DNA from: Dactylorhiza incarnata
Lineage: Eukaryota; Streptophyta; Magnoliopsida; Asparagales; Orchidaceae
DNA: 64,000 nucleotides
Direction of reading: 5' to 3'
Assembly: GCA_033032865.1 (NCBI GenBank)
Contig: JAWHQI010000013.1
Span: 1,302,001 to 1,366,000 of the forward strand
Shown here: positions 43,217 to 54,740 of the stretch, one piece after another
Layout: each line of letters opens with the position of its first letter
How positions within the stretch are numbered: the first letter of the stretch is position 1
Position numbers and translations under genes: made by a program
The notes under the pieces: generated by a model
Databases searched by the model: none
Told to the model about the DNA's origin: nothing
What the model saw: the letters and a program-made list of their open reading frames with translations, nothing else

Positions 43217-46200
43217 ATGAAGGCTAAGGAAATGGAGGACGTGTGGTACTTGGACTCAGGCCGCTCCAAGCACATGACGGGAAACAAAGTAAAGTTCCTT
43301 AGCCTAGAAAAGAAGAAAGGAGGGATCGTAATGTTTGGTGATAACGGTAAAGGAAGAATCATGGGAGTAGGTATAGTGGGTAACGAATCCTTTCTTATCT
43401 CAAATGTTCTTTATATAAAAGGATTAAGACATAACTTAATATCTATAAGCCAATTGTGTGATAAAGGATTAGATGTATTATTTGAATCATCCACTAATCT
43501 TTGCAAAATATTTAATCCTAACACAAAAGATGTTTTACTAACTGCTAAGGGTAAGGAGCAAAAACCGAAAACCGACAAAACTGACCGAACCGACCGAACC
43601 GCACCGATTGTGAAACCGAGCCGCACGGTTTGGTGTCGGTTCGGTTTGGTGCTTGCGAAAACCGAAGTCATATCGGTTCGGGTCGGTTTTCTAGTTATAA
43701 AAACCGACCAAACCGAACCGACTAATATTATAGTTATTTTAAATTATGTATATACCAACTTCTATTTAATCTAAATCCCTAATAAAATATGTTCAACCGC
43801 TTAATTGCTTTCACGGTAAGGGTCAGCATTAACAAATATATTTAAAAAATAATCACAGCAGGGGACTCTCTAATAGAGTAAATGAATAATAGTCATCTTT
43901 AAAAATTTTGACTTTACTCAATTTAATTTTTAAAAGAGGGCAAATGCGCCAACTGGCAATTGCCAACTGGGCAAGGCAAACAGGCAGAGGTGTTGAAGTT
44001 GGAGCAGTGGAGCACGATAAATGGGAAATTGGGAACAGGCGAACAGGCGAACAGGATTAAATTTAATAATTTATACAATTATATTATACATATCAATTTA
44101 TTAAGAGTTTTAAGAGGGAAGTGATGAATAGTGGAAGACCGAAGTTGGAGCGATGGATGGCTGCTTTCTTCCTTATATCGAATGTCTTAAAAAGTTGGTG
44201 ATGAAGTTCAAATGTAGACATGTAGTTCTGTTTACTTCAAGCTTGTATACTTTTAAATGATTGGTAACTATAACTATAAATCTATAATTTTGCAAAACAT
44301 ATTTTATATTAGAATGCTTTATATGATGTGAGTGTGAGATTCTCCAAGTCCTTCCCTCTTCATACCATACAAAAACCGACACCGAACCGCACCAAAACCG
44401 ATAAAAACCTAAACTGACAACAAACCAAACCGACCGGGTTCGGCTTGGGTCGGTTTGGACCTTCCAAAAACTGAAGCATGTCGATTCGGTTTCGGTTTGG
44501 GTCGAAACCGACCCAAACCGAACTGTTCGCACCCTTACTAACTGCACCTAGAATTCACAACGTTTATAGAGTTTCATTTCATGATCTTTCCAAATCATCT
44601 ATAAAATGTTTTATAACTAAAAATGGCGAGTTAGAACTATGTCATAGACGGTTAGGTCACGCTAGTACAAAGCTCATTTTAAAACTAGCGAAAAAGGAAT
44701 TGATTAGAGGATTGCTTAAATTAAATGGAAATTTGTCTTCACTGTGTTCTTCATGCCAAAAAGTAAAATTTACAAAATCTTCTTTTAAAAGCAAAAATGA
44801 AATCTCTACTTCAAAACCATTGCAATTAATTCATATGTATCTCTTTGGTCCCATTAGCACCGCAAGTCTTGGTGGTAGAATATATACTTTCGTTCAAATA
44901 GATGACTTCTCTAGATATTGTTGGACTTTATTTCTCTCTTGCAAATCTGATGTGTTTTGTGAATTCTCAAAATTATGTACTCGTATTCAAAATGAACTAG
45001 ATTTAAAAATAAAATAAATTCGCTCAAATCATGGAGGAGAATTTGAAAATGAAAATTTTAAATCTTTTTGTGAAATGTTAGGTATTAAGGATGAGTTCTC
45101 CGCTCCACACACACCTCAACAAAACGGTGTTGTAGAAAGAAAGAATGGGACAATCCAAGAACTAGCACATACTATGCTATCTGAATATAAATTACCTAAG
45201 TCCTTTTGGGCCGAAGCCGTAAGCACATCATGTTATGTAATGAATAGAGTCATGCTTCGTCCATCTTTAAATCTCACATTATATGAACTATATTATCAAA
45301 AGAAACCTAACGTATCATATTTTAAAGTATTTGGTTATAAATGCTTCATTCTAAATACAAAAGACTCTTTAGGAAAATTTGATGAAAAATGTTATGAAAG
45401 AATATTTCTTGGATACTCTTCAACTAGTAAAGCCTATATAATATTTAACAAAAGAACAAGTAAGGTTGAAGAGTCTATTAATGTAAAATTTGATTAATTT
45501 ATTGCTTGTGTAGAAAGACTTCCTACAGGTACAAATGATGAACCCTTGGCATCTTTGGAGCACGACGAAGAGGACCCTTCCAAAGAAGAGGAGGAGAAGG
45601 CCAAGGAAGATGAATATGTGCCCCCAAGCATCTTGAACTTCTCAAAAAATGAACCAAAGGAGCTAGTCATTGGGGAACCATCTATTGGGGTAAGAACTCG
45701 ATCTTCTCTTCATAAAACGTTTTCAAATATTTGCTTTGTTTCCGAAATTGAACCTAAAAATGTTTCAACCGCTTTAAATGATGAATTTTGGTTTTTGGCT
45801 ATGAATGAAGATTTAAATCAATTTGAAAGAAATAAAGTGTGGAACCTAGTAGAACGTCCATCTAATCATCCCGTTGTTGGTGTAAAATGGATTTTTAATA
45901 ATAAATTAGATGGTGAATCTAGGATTACAAGAAATAATGCTCGCTTAGTCGCTCAAGGTTTTTCTCAAATTGAGGGGGTAGATTTTGAAGAAACTTTTGC
46001 ACCCGTTGCTCGCTTAGAGTCTACACGAATATTTTTGGCATTTGCGAGTTTTAAAAGGATAAAATTATTTCAAATGGATGTTAAAAGTGCTTTCTTAAAT
46101 GGGTTAATAAAGAAGAAGTTTGCGTAGAACAACCCCTCGGTTTTATAAACGAAAAATTTCCAAATCATGTTTATAAATTAGAAAAAGCACTTTATGGTTT

Positions 46201-47234
46201 AAAGCAAGCGCCCCGTACATGGTATGATAGATTTACATCGTTTTTATTAAAGCACAGTTATGTTATGGGAAGTGCTGACAACACACTCTTCATTAAGCAT
46301 AATAATAATGATTTAATTATCTTACAAATATATGTTGATGATATAATTTTTGGAGTCACTAATGAAGAGTTATGTAATGAAGTAGTCTTAGTAATGAAAA
46401 ATGAATTTGAAATGAGTCTTGTAGGAGAACTATCATATTTTCTTGGTTTTCAAATTTCACAACGAAATGATGGTATATTTATTTTCCAAACAAAATATGT
46501 TCATGATATGCTTAAACGATTTGGATTTGAAAACCTTAAACAAGCTTCTACACCTATGAGTGCTTCTTTAAAACTAGGAAAAGATGAATTTGGAATTTCC
46601 ATTAATCAAACTTTATATAGAGGAATGATAGGATCTTCATTACTTAAGTGCATCTAGACCAGATATAATATTTGTTGTATGTCTATGTGCTCGCTTTCAA
46701 GCCAATCCAGAAGAATCTCATTTAAAAGTGGTAAAACGTATTTTTCGTTATCTATTAGGGTCATCTAAATTATGATTATAGTACCCACACAATGATTCAT
46801 TTACAATTTACGGCTATTCCAATTCAGATTACGTCGGTTGTTCACTAGATCGAAAAAGCACTAGCTCTACTTGTCACTTTTTAGGACCCTCATTAGTTGC
46901 ATGGTCTAGTAGGAAACAATCTTCGGTTGCACTCTCCACCACGGAGGCCGAATACATCGCACTTGGTAATTATTGTGCACAAGCGTTATGGATGAGCCAA
47001 ACTCTAGAGGATTTTGGTTTTCATCTAAAAAACATTGATCTTAAATGTGACAACAAAAGTGCGATAGACCTTACAAATAATCCCGTACACCACTCTAGAT
47101 CCAAACACATAGATGTTCGTCATCATTTCATTAGGGATCATATTAAGAAAGAGCATGTAAAAGTAAGTTTCATTTGTACGGACTCCCAACTTGCTAACAT
47201 ATTCACTAAACCTCTCCCCGATGCAAGATTTTGA
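43217..47234 (+). pseudogene. S3 pol, broken, interrupted by element H
   Basis: Protease YLDSGRSKHMTG near 43249 (the usual Cys after DSG is Arg). Split at 43546-44537 by H and resumed in phase. Integrase zinc domain HRRLGHAS near 44645, DDFSRYCWTLF near 44900, SNHGGEFE near 45028 and NGVVERKN near 45125. RT with [13 protein letters not shown] near 46065, a frameshift near 46115, then YVDDIIFG near 46330. RNase H with STTEAEYIALG near 46938 and ANIFTKPLPDARF at its end. Stops at about 45015, 45495, 46655 and 46773-46781. Confidence 0.9.
43546..44537. mobile_element. Non-autonomous hAT-type element H (992 bp)
   Basis: Perfect 8-bp duplication CTAACTGC (43538-43545 and 44538-44545) and TAAGGGT...ACCCTTA ends. 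Subterminal regions are full of ACCGAACCGAC/GGTTCGGTTTGG repeats, in both orientations, as in many plant hAT MITEs. No transposase frame. Precise removal would leave the S3 pol frame uninterrupted at this site. Confidence 0.88.
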
Positions 47235-47906
47235 TTATTACGACTTGAATTAGGTGTCTTAGATCTTTCGGGTTAAAACGCATTCTTAAAACGCAATAGT
47301 ATTATGCAATTTTTTCATATCTAAACATCTTCACATCCTTTGAAATTTCTGCATAAAACTAATCTTTGGACACTTAACCAATATCAAAAATTAAATTTTT
47401 CAAAATTCTAAAAAATCATGTACTTTTCCCCCTCACTAGCGCTAGCGCCGGCGCTAGCGCACCTATCTGTTTTTATGTATTTTTAAAATTTAATAAAATA
47501 CCTCAAATTATGCTCAATTATATGTACTACATTGTTTTGGAGTTATGTTTTGAATTGATTTTTTTGAAAAATTAAAACAAAAAAATACAAAAGCCAAAAT
47601 GTTTACTTTTTGTTTTTGTTCATTTGTTGAAATTCTATTTATAAATGCAAAAAAAAAATACAAAAATATAAAAGACAAAAACTAACAAAAAACTGTATGG
47701 ACATTATTATGAAAATCAAGCATGTTTTAAACTATCTTTAGAACTTCTACAATGTACCAATTTATCATGTCAAACTACTTTGAACATTGTTCTTATCATG
47801 CTTTGGTATATTATTTATATGTGCATCAATTATATTGTACAAGTAGTGTAGAACCAAGTTTAGCATGCCTCTAAGTATGAGTAAATGTTGTATAGTTGAT
47901 AATGAT
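47235..47906 (+). other. S3 post-pol region, no gene
   Basis: AT-rich non-coding DNA. At 47435-47460 it holds ACTAGCGCTAGCGCCGG and its mirror, a perfect 22-bp palindrome of the CTAGCGCC module (47439-47460). Confidence 0.8.
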
Positions 47907-47911
47907 ATTTC

Positions 47912-48772
47912 TGTTGAAACCGATTTCTCAGTCTCTGTGGAGTTCGGGGCCCCCAACAAGTTGATGGGTGGCCAAATCTTACTCCCCCAAGGGAGAGCTC
48001 TAGGTTGAAGGTGTTGGAACTATGAACTGGACCAAGGGCTCGGCGAGGAGGTCCCACCACATACCCGGAAGGTCTTTAGAGCGCTTCCCCTCCCAAGCCA
48101 ATGCCGGGCTTGGGCACCACTGGAGGCTCTCCTCACCCACTAGAGAGAGAAAATGGAGAGAGAGAGAGAGAGTTAGCCTAGAACCAGCTCTCCTCCAAAT
48201 GGTGCCCCCTTGGTCCTATTTATAGGATTTCTAGATTTGGGCTGCGAATAACCAAACTCTGGCCTATCAGATTATCAAAATACCCTCAGATTTGGCTGCG
48301 GATAGCCAAATCCCACTGTTCTGCTGCGCTAAACGCAGACCAACCCCCCGGAACTGGGCGAGAGGGGAAACCACGCGGGGATCGGTGAGACCACTAACTG
48401 GGTGGGGTGAGACCCAGGGTTCCCCCTGCTGGTCTCGCCCCCTGCTAAGAAAGGGGGAGAGAGGGGGGTCGGCCTCGGCCTCGTCTCGCCCCGGCTTGGG
48501 ATGGGGGCGAGAGGGGGGTCGACCACCGCCTCCTCTCGCCCCTGCTTGGGATGGGGCGAGAGGGGGGTCGGCCCACGCCTCCTCTCCCCCCCTGCTTAGG
48601 ATGGGGGCGAGAGGGGGGTCGGCCCCCGCCTCCTCTCGCCCCTGCTTGGAATGGGGGCGAGAGGGGGGTCGTCCCCCGCCTCCTCTCGCCCCTGTCCTGG
48701 GACATGCTGAAAAATGGTGTTCCGAAATATTTCTTGTCTCGAGAACCTACTCGGCGAATACATGGTTGTACA
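47912..48772 (-). repeat. T 3' LTR (861 bp)
   Basis: Minus strand TGTACAACC...GGTTTCAACA. A minus-strand TATA box CTATAAATA lies at 48217-48225. A 50-bp GC-rich tandem repeat is at about 48455-48712. Confidence 0.9.
48455..48712 (-). repeat. 50-bp GC-rich tandem repeat in T LTR
   Basis: GAGGGGGGTC starts at 48461, 48511, 48560, 48611 and 48661. Units contain CTCGCCCCTGCTTGGGATGG. The same block is in the 5' LTR (52925-53160). It lies upstream of the TATA box in U3. Long GC-rich open frames here, on both strands, are artefacts. Confidence 0.92.
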
Positions 48773-48790
48773 CAATCCCCTCTCTTTTCG
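48773..48790 (-). promoter_or_regulatory. T polypurine tract
   Basis: The minus strand reads AAAAGAGAGGGGATTG directly before the 3' LTR start TGTACA. Confidence 0.8.
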
Positions 48791-48832
48791 AGCGAGGTAC
48801 ACGCTCGAAAAGAAACGTCCAACCCTGCATAT

Positions 48833-49187
48833 TTGACGAGTGTCGCTGGGAATCCGGCTAACGGGGCTATCTCGAAAAAAAAACATATAGCCTCCTCGAG
48901 AGCTCCTCCAACCCTGCCGGCTAGCGAGACCATCTCGGGGGAAAAGACTGCGCCTTCTTAGGAGGTCGACCTACCCTGCCAGCTAGTGAGAGCCCGATTA
49001 GCGGAACCATCCGAGGGGTGAATAACATAGCCTCCCTGGGAGGTCAACATGCCTTGCCGGCTAGTGAGAGACCGGTCAGCGGAACCACCTCGGAAGAAAA
49101 ACATATAACCCCCGAGAGGTCTTCCAACCCTGTCGGCTAGCGAGAGCCCGACTAGTGAGACCACCTCGTGAAAAACATTTGGCAATC
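48833..49187. repeat. Degenerate outer units of the T minisatellite
   Basis: The CTGCCGGCTAG(C/T)GAGAG core recurs at 48914, 48976, 49054, 49130 and 49203, with spacings of 62, 78, 76 and 73 bp. These appear to be older relatives of the homogeneous 86-bp array beside them. Confidence 0.85.
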
Positions 49188-50805
49188 GAGCGATTTCTGG
49201 CCCTGCCGGCTAGGTGGGAGCCTGGTTAGCGGTCCAGCATCGGGGCCAAGTACCTTGAGAGCTTCCTGCCACTGAGCGGTTCCCGGCCCTGCCAGCTAGG
49301 TGAGAGCCTGGTCAGCGGGCCAGCATCGAGGCTAAGTACCTTGAGTCATTCCTGCCACCGAGTGGTTCACGGCCCTGCCAGCTAGGTGGATGCCTAGTCA
49401 GTGGGCCAGCATCGGGGCTAAGTACATTGAGACATTCCTGCCACCGAGCAGTTCCCGTCCCAGCCAGCTAGGTGGAAGCCTGGTCAGCGGGCCAGCATCG
49501 GGGCTAAGTACCTTGAGACATTCCTGCCACCGAGCGGTTCCCGACCCTGCCAGCTTGGTGGGAGCCTAGTCAGCGGGCCAGCATCGGGGCTAAGTACCTT
49601 GAGTCATTACTGCCTCCGAGTGGTTCCCGGCCCTGCCAGCTAGGTGGAAGCCTGGTCAGCGAGCCAGCATCAGGGCTAAGTACCTTGAGACATTCCTACC
49701 ACCGAGCGGTTCTGGGCCCTGCCAGCTAGGTGGGAACCTGGTCAGCGGGCCAGCATCGGGGCTAAGTACCTTGAGTCATTCCTGCCATCGAGCGGTTCCC
49801 GGCCCTGCCAGCTAGGTGGAAACCTGGTCAGCGTGCCCACATCGGGGCTAAGTACCTTGAGACATTCCTGCCACCGAGAGGTTCCCGGCCCTGCCAGCTA
49901 GGTGGGAGCCTGGTAAGCGGGCCAGCATCGGGGCTAAGTACCTTGAGTCATTCCTGCCACCGAGCGGTTCCCGGCCCTGCCAGCTAGGTGGAAGCCTGGT
50001 CAGCGGGCCAGCATCGGGGCTAAGTACCTTGAGACATTCCTGCCACCGAGCGGTTCCCATCCTTGCCAGCTAGGTGGAAGCCTGGTCAGCGGACCAGCAT
50101 CGGGGTTAAGTACCTTGAGACATTCCTGCCACCGAGCGGTTCCCGGCCCTGCCAGCTTGGTGGAAGCCTAGTTAGTGGGCCAACATTGGGGCTAAGTACC
50201 TTGAGACATTCCTTCCACCGAGCGGTTCCCGGCCCTACCAACTAGGTGGGAGCCTGGTCAGCGGGCCAGCATCGGGGCTAAGTACCTTGAGTCATTCCTT
50301 CCACCGAGCGGTTCCACGCCCTGCCAGCTAGGTGGAAGCCTGGTCGGCGGGTCAACATCGGGGCTAAGTACCTTGAGACATTCCTGCCACCGAGCGGTTC
50401 CCGGCCCTGCCAGCTAGGTGGGAGCCTGGTCAGCGGGCGGGCCAGCATCGGGGCTAAGTACCTTGAGTCATTCCTGCCACCGAGCGGTTCCCAGCCCTGC
50501 CAGCTAGGTGGAAGCCTTCTCAGCGCGCCAGCATCAGGGCTAAGTACCTTGAGACATTCCTGCCACCGAGCGGTTCCCGGCCCTGCCAGATAGGTGGGAG
50601 CCTGGTCAGCGGGCCAGCATCAGGGCTAAGTACCTTGAGTCATCCAGCCACCGAGCGGTTCCCGGCCCTGCAATCTTGATGAGAGCCTGGTTAGCGGGCC
50701 AGCATCGGGGCTAAGTACCTCTGAAACATCCATCCATCGAGCGGTTCTCGGCCCTGCCATCTTGATGAGAGCCTAGTCAGCGGGCCAGCATCGGGGCTAA
50801 CGACT
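49188..50805. repeat. 86-bp minisatellite in T, about 19 copies
   Basis: GAGCGGTTCCCGGCCCTGCC recurs at 49188, 49274, 49360, 49446, 49532 and onward every 86 bp, with high similarity between units and one small expansion near 50435. It fills the space between the gag stop and the polypurine tract. Non-coding. Confidence 0.95.
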
Positions 50806-50924
50806 TGAAACTTTCATAACTTTGATCATCATATTACATGAAATAAAAACTAAGTTTGGAAGTGAACCAACACACTACATGGACTTAAAGAAAAATCTAA
50901 GCAAGAAAACTAAAACTTGGTCTC

Positions 50925-51893
50925 CTACTCCCAAGTCTGATCTTCCTTGACCTCTTCTGGTCGTTGTTGTTGCTTCCTCGGACACCTCGCCTCCCTTAAT
51001 TCCAAGAACACAGGGCAGGCGGACGTCGCATGACCCTCCTCATCGTGGAAGTCGCAGTAAAGTAACTCAACCATATCCCTTCTTTTTCCTCTTCTTCCTG
51101 CTCTTTCGGCTTTCCTCCTTCTCCCACAACCGATTGTCATGGTTTGCTGAGGTGGGGGAGAGGGTGCCTTCGGTCCCTGCCTCCACCCTGGGAGGTCAGA
51201 CTCTTCTTCCTGGAAGTTGTCCTCTTCTTGGTCGAACTTCCTTTTGGGAGCCTCTATCCTCCCCCCATGCTGCCTTGCCTCCGGCTCACTCAGCTTGGCC
51301 AACCTTCTCGCGAACTCTGGGTTGGCCTCCTCACTCTCAACTTCTTCTGCCACCCTTTCCATCAACTCCTCAAAGGACAGAGGAGCTCTCCTCTTGAGGT
51401 CCATCTTAAAGAAGCCCTCCTGCAGCCCCAACGTGAAGGCAAGCTTGAGGGTGTTCCCGGGCACTTCTTGGACGAGGAGTACCTCCTCCCTGAACCTCTC
51501 CAGATAGTGAGCCAGCGACTCCCCTGGCTCTTGCTTGATCTTGAAAAGTGCTTCGGCATCTTTCTTCCTCTTCCTTGACATCGAGAAGCATAGCAGGAAA
51601 ACTCGGCGCAAGTCTTCTAAGGCATATATGGATCCCGCAGGGAGCTGGTGGAACCAATCTCTAGCCTTCTCCTTCAGAGTTGTCGCGAAGAGGCGACAGT
51701 TGAAAGCGTCCGTCATGGGCCTGATGGAGACCATATCCTCAAACCACTGTATGTGCAGGATGGGGTCATCCTTGCCAGAGTAGTGAGACATCTCCAACCT
51801 TCCGAACCCCTCTGGAATTGGGGACGAGAGAATCAGCTCACACAAAGGACTTCCTATGCTCGCCCCCCTTTGGGGCTGGGCGAGTGGGGGCAT
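50925..51893 (-). CDS. T gag (capsid and zinc-motif protein), intact
   Basis: 322 codons from the ATG at 51893 to the stop at 50925, without lesions. The frame is open further upstream, but only through the 45-bp repeats, so this ATG is the first reasonable start. The retrotransposon-gag core begins near MSHYSGKDDPILHIQWFEDM and includes FATTLKEKARDWFHQLP, a FxxxF-poor linker and ESLAHYLERFREEVLLV. A charged KRK/EE-rich region precedes a C-terminal zinc motif CDFHDEEGHATSAC (C-x2-H-x4-H-x4-C form) seen in Tat-like gypsy gags. It would assemble particles around its own RNA while enzymes come from another element. It is the only intact long gene in the window. Confidence 0.75.
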   Translation of the reverse strand: MPPLAQPQRGASIGSPLCELILSSPIPEGFGRLEMSHYSGKDDPILHIQWFEDMVSIRPMTDAFNCRLFATTLKEKARDWFHQLPAGSIYALEDLRRVFLLCFSMSRKRKKDAEALFKIKQEPGESLAHYLERFREEVLLVQEVPGNTLKLAFTLGLQEGFFKMDLKRRAPLSFEELMERVAEEVESEEANPEFARRLAKLSEPEARQHGGRIEAPKRKFDQEEDNFQEEESDLPGWRQGPKAPSPPPQQTMTIGCGRRRKAERAGRRGKRRDMVELLYCDFHDEEGHATSACPVFLELREARCPRKQQQRPEEVKEDQTWE

Positions 51894-52100
51894 GGCGCCT
51901 CCCAACTCGCCCCCTTGGGGCTGGGCGAGTGGGGGTATGGGACCTCCCCACTAGCCCCCTTGGGGCTGGGCGAGTGGGGGTATGGGACCTCCCCACTCGT
52001 CCCCTTGGGTCTCAGCGAGTGGGGGTCTGGGACCTCCCCACTCGCCCCCTTGGGTCTCGGCGAGTGGGGGTCTGGGACCTCCCCACTCGCCCCCTCTCGG
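51860..52100 (-). repeat. 45-bp repeat over the T gag start and leader
   Basis: About five units of 45 bp containing CTGGGCGAGTGGGGG and GGACCTCCCCACTCG. Because 45 is a multiple of three, all frames stay open. In one minus-strand frame it reads as 15-residue units GASGEVPYPHSPSPK, in another it leads into the gag ATG. Confidence 0.9.
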
Positions 52101-52373
52101 AACCTCCTTCCCGGATGGCTGGCCGAGGGTGTTCTCACCAACCTACTGAGGCGAGGCCTCCAGACCACTTTCTCTCCTGCCTTCGCTTATCGAAGCGAAA
52201 GCTACCTGCAAGGTCTGCATGACCTCCCGCTTGAGATTTTCGAACATCTCCAATGTCACCCCAGCCATCGGGGGCTGCGAGTGACCTATGTCGGATCTTC
52301 CTCCACCTCCGTCCCTGGAGCTCATGTTGAGAGTTTCTTGAGTTAGTCACACTCCACGCTCACCGCACCATAA

Positions 52374-53240
52374 TTTTGAAACCGATTTCTCAGTCTCTGT
52401 GGAGTTCGGGGCCACCAACAAGTTAAGGGGTGGCCAACTATTACTCCCCCCAAGGGAGAGCTCTAGGTTGAAGGTGTTGGAACTATGAACTGGACCAAGG
52501 GCTCGGCGAGGAGGTCCCACCACATACCCGGAAGATCTTTAGAGCGCTTCCCCTCCCAAGCCAATGCCGGGCTTGGGCACCACTGGAGGCTCTCCTCACC
52601 CACTAGAGATAGAAAATGGTGAGAGAGAGAGAGAGAGAGTTAGCCTAGAACCAGCTCTCCTCCAAATGGTGCGCCCTTGGTCCTATTTATAGGATTTCTG
52701 GATTTGGGCTGCGAATAACCAAACTATGGCCTATCAGATTACCAAAATACCCTCAGATTTGGCTGCGGATAGCCAAATCCCGCTGTTCTGCTGCGCTAAA
52801 CGCGGACCAAACCCCCCGGAACTGGGCGAGAGGGGAAACCACGCGGGGCTCGGCGAGCCCACTAACTGGGTGGTGCGAGACCCAGGGTTCCCCCCTGCTG
52901 GTCTCGCCCCCTGCTAGGAAAGGGGGAGAGAGGGGGGTCGGCCTCCGCCTCCTCTCACCCCGGCTTGGGATGGGAGCGAGAGGGGGGTCGGCCCCCGCCT
53001 CCTCTCTCCCCTGCTTGGGATGGGGGCGAGAGGGGCGTCGGCCCCCGCCTCCTCTCGCCCCTGCTTGGGATGGGGTGAGAGGGGGGTCGGCCCCCGCCTC
53101 CTCTCGCCCCTGCTTCGAATGGGGGCGAGAGGGGGGTCGGCCCCCGCCTCCTCTCGCCCCTGTCCTGGGACATGCTGAAAAATGGTGTTCAGAAATATTT
53201 CTTGTCTCGAGAACCTACTCGGCGAATACAGGGTTGTACA
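52374..53240 (-). repeat. T 5' LTR (867 bp)
   Basis: Partner of 47912-48772. TATA box at 52684-52691 (minus strand TATAAATA). The terminal CA at the gag side appears mutated (TTTTGAAACC on the plus strand where the other copy has TGTTGAAACC). The next bases on the minus strand, TTATGGTGCGGTGAGCG, are the candidate primer site; I cannot assign the tRNA. Confidence 0.9.
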
Positions 53241-53245
53241 ATTTC

Positions 53246-54740
53246 TTCACTCACTTTTTGGCTAAGTCTACATGTTTTTGTAATCTAAAGATGCTTGCTA
53301 GTGTATTATTGTAATTGTACAATAAATTAAATTTGCACAAGTATCTTACCTACACTATATTTATTTGCACTATTAAAGATTAAGAAAAGTGGTTGTACTT
53401 TAAAAATTTAATTGGTTTGCAAAGCAAGTGTATTCGGAGAACTTTGTACAAAAAAATCATGAAATATACTGACAAAGATAAACTCCACCAAGCACTACTT
53501 GAACCTCCTGATAAGTTTTAATAAGCGTTGTGAGGTTGAGCACCTTGGAAAGAATAGTAAAGTGTCTTGTGCAAACTTTCATTTTTTTTAAAAACCACTT
53601 ATTCTTAAGTACACCGGATCACAAAAAATCAATATTGAAAAATAATGTGTGTGATCCCCCAAGCACTACTTTGCACCCTGATAAGTCTTAATGAGCATTG
53701 TGTGTGCAAAGCACCAAGGTAGTTGAACATTTTTTTGTGCATAAAAAGTGTGTGGAAGTAATCTTATTTGTGTTTTATTGTGCACTTTACTCTTCATATG
53801 TCTTGCATTTTATATTATAACATTTGTTTACTCTTTTCAAAATACACTTTTGTGCACATCATTATCTTCCATAACACTTCTTCTCATGAGTATTGGATTC
53901 TAATGCTAATTATATAATATTTTTTTATATCTAAATGCACTAGATAACCTAGCATGCTCTCTACAATGTTTGGTATGTTTTGAATTTATGAATTGGAATA
54001 ACATTGTAGTAATCTCTTTTTTTTCATACATCTCTTTCATGCTTGGTTACTTCATGATAATCTTTAATGTTTTTCAAAGAAAAATGATTTACAAAAACAA
54101 CTTTTTCATTTTTGGTCCTTCACTCATATTTCTTTTTATGAATCACCATATCTTACAAAAAGATGTTTGTTATATTCTTATATAAGTTTTCCGCAACATT
54201 ACGTTTACCTAGTGTTCTTTTCATGCTTATCTCAAGTTTTCCAACTCAATTTTTTTTCAAAATGGTAGACTTGCATGGTAAATGTTGTATTATTCCTTTT
54301 AAAGCTACAAACTCTGATTTATTTCTATGAACATACTTATGCTAAAAACTCTGATTTATTTCTATGAAAATTATTCTAAAACTCCTTATCATTTCCTTCG
54401 CTCTCAAAGCTCGATCATGCCTTTATCTTATTATAAAAAAAATTCTGTGTTTTGCTTGCTTACCCACTTTTGCTAATAACAAAAGGGGGAGAACTAACAT
54501 GATAAATAAAATCCTCTATGAAAATGAAAAACTAACTTGATTAATTAAGATGATAGCTTACATATTAGGGGAGCATTCACTTAGGGGGAGCATGTATTTA
54601 GGGGGAGCAATTCTAAATACTAAAATTGATATTTATCCTAAGTCATCACTCTCACACACACACAAGTAGGTTTCATCATGCTTATATATTAATGCTCTGA
54701 ATTATCATTAATCGATTTGTTATTATCAAAAGGGGGAGTT
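53246..54740 (+). other. S3 3' non-coding region with multiplied polypurine tracts
   Basis: No gene. Two related CCAAGCACTACTT...GATAAGT(T/C)TTAAT blocks at about 53495-53560 and 53660-53720. AGGGGGAG tracts lie at about 54484, 54583, 54600 and 54731, plus AGGGGAG at 54567. The last one abuts the LTR and is the working polypurine tract. Confidence 0.75.

Larger units (their letters stand above)
47912..53240 (-). mobile_element. Gag-only LTR retrotransposon T (TR-GAG type)
   Basis: Inserted in S3 with a perfect 5-bp duplication ATTTC (47907-47911 and 53241-53245). LTRs 47912-48772 (861 bp) and 52374-53240 (867 bp) differ by roughly 4% over the first 245 bp by eye. In minus-strand order: 5' LTR, an intact gag, an 86-bp minisatellite, polypurine tract and 3' LTR. 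There is no protease, RT or integrase and no remnant of them, so it must be mobilised in trans. The gag zinc motif suggests a Tat-like source. It appears to be one of the younger insertions here. Confidence 0.9.

Noticed and set aside
48292..48861. 189-codon GC-rich open frame in the T LTR
   Set aside because: Made of the 50-bp LTR repeat, with frames open on both strands and a copy in the other LTR; low-complexity artefact.
49188..50805. CRISPR-like array
   Set aside because: The whole 86-bp unit is repeated without unique spacers, in a plant retrotransposon; it is a minisatellite.
51648..52346. 232-codon plus-strand frame and neighbouring frames at 51818-52222
   Set aside because: Antisense to the T gag and kept open by the 45-bp repeats, whose length is a multiple of three.
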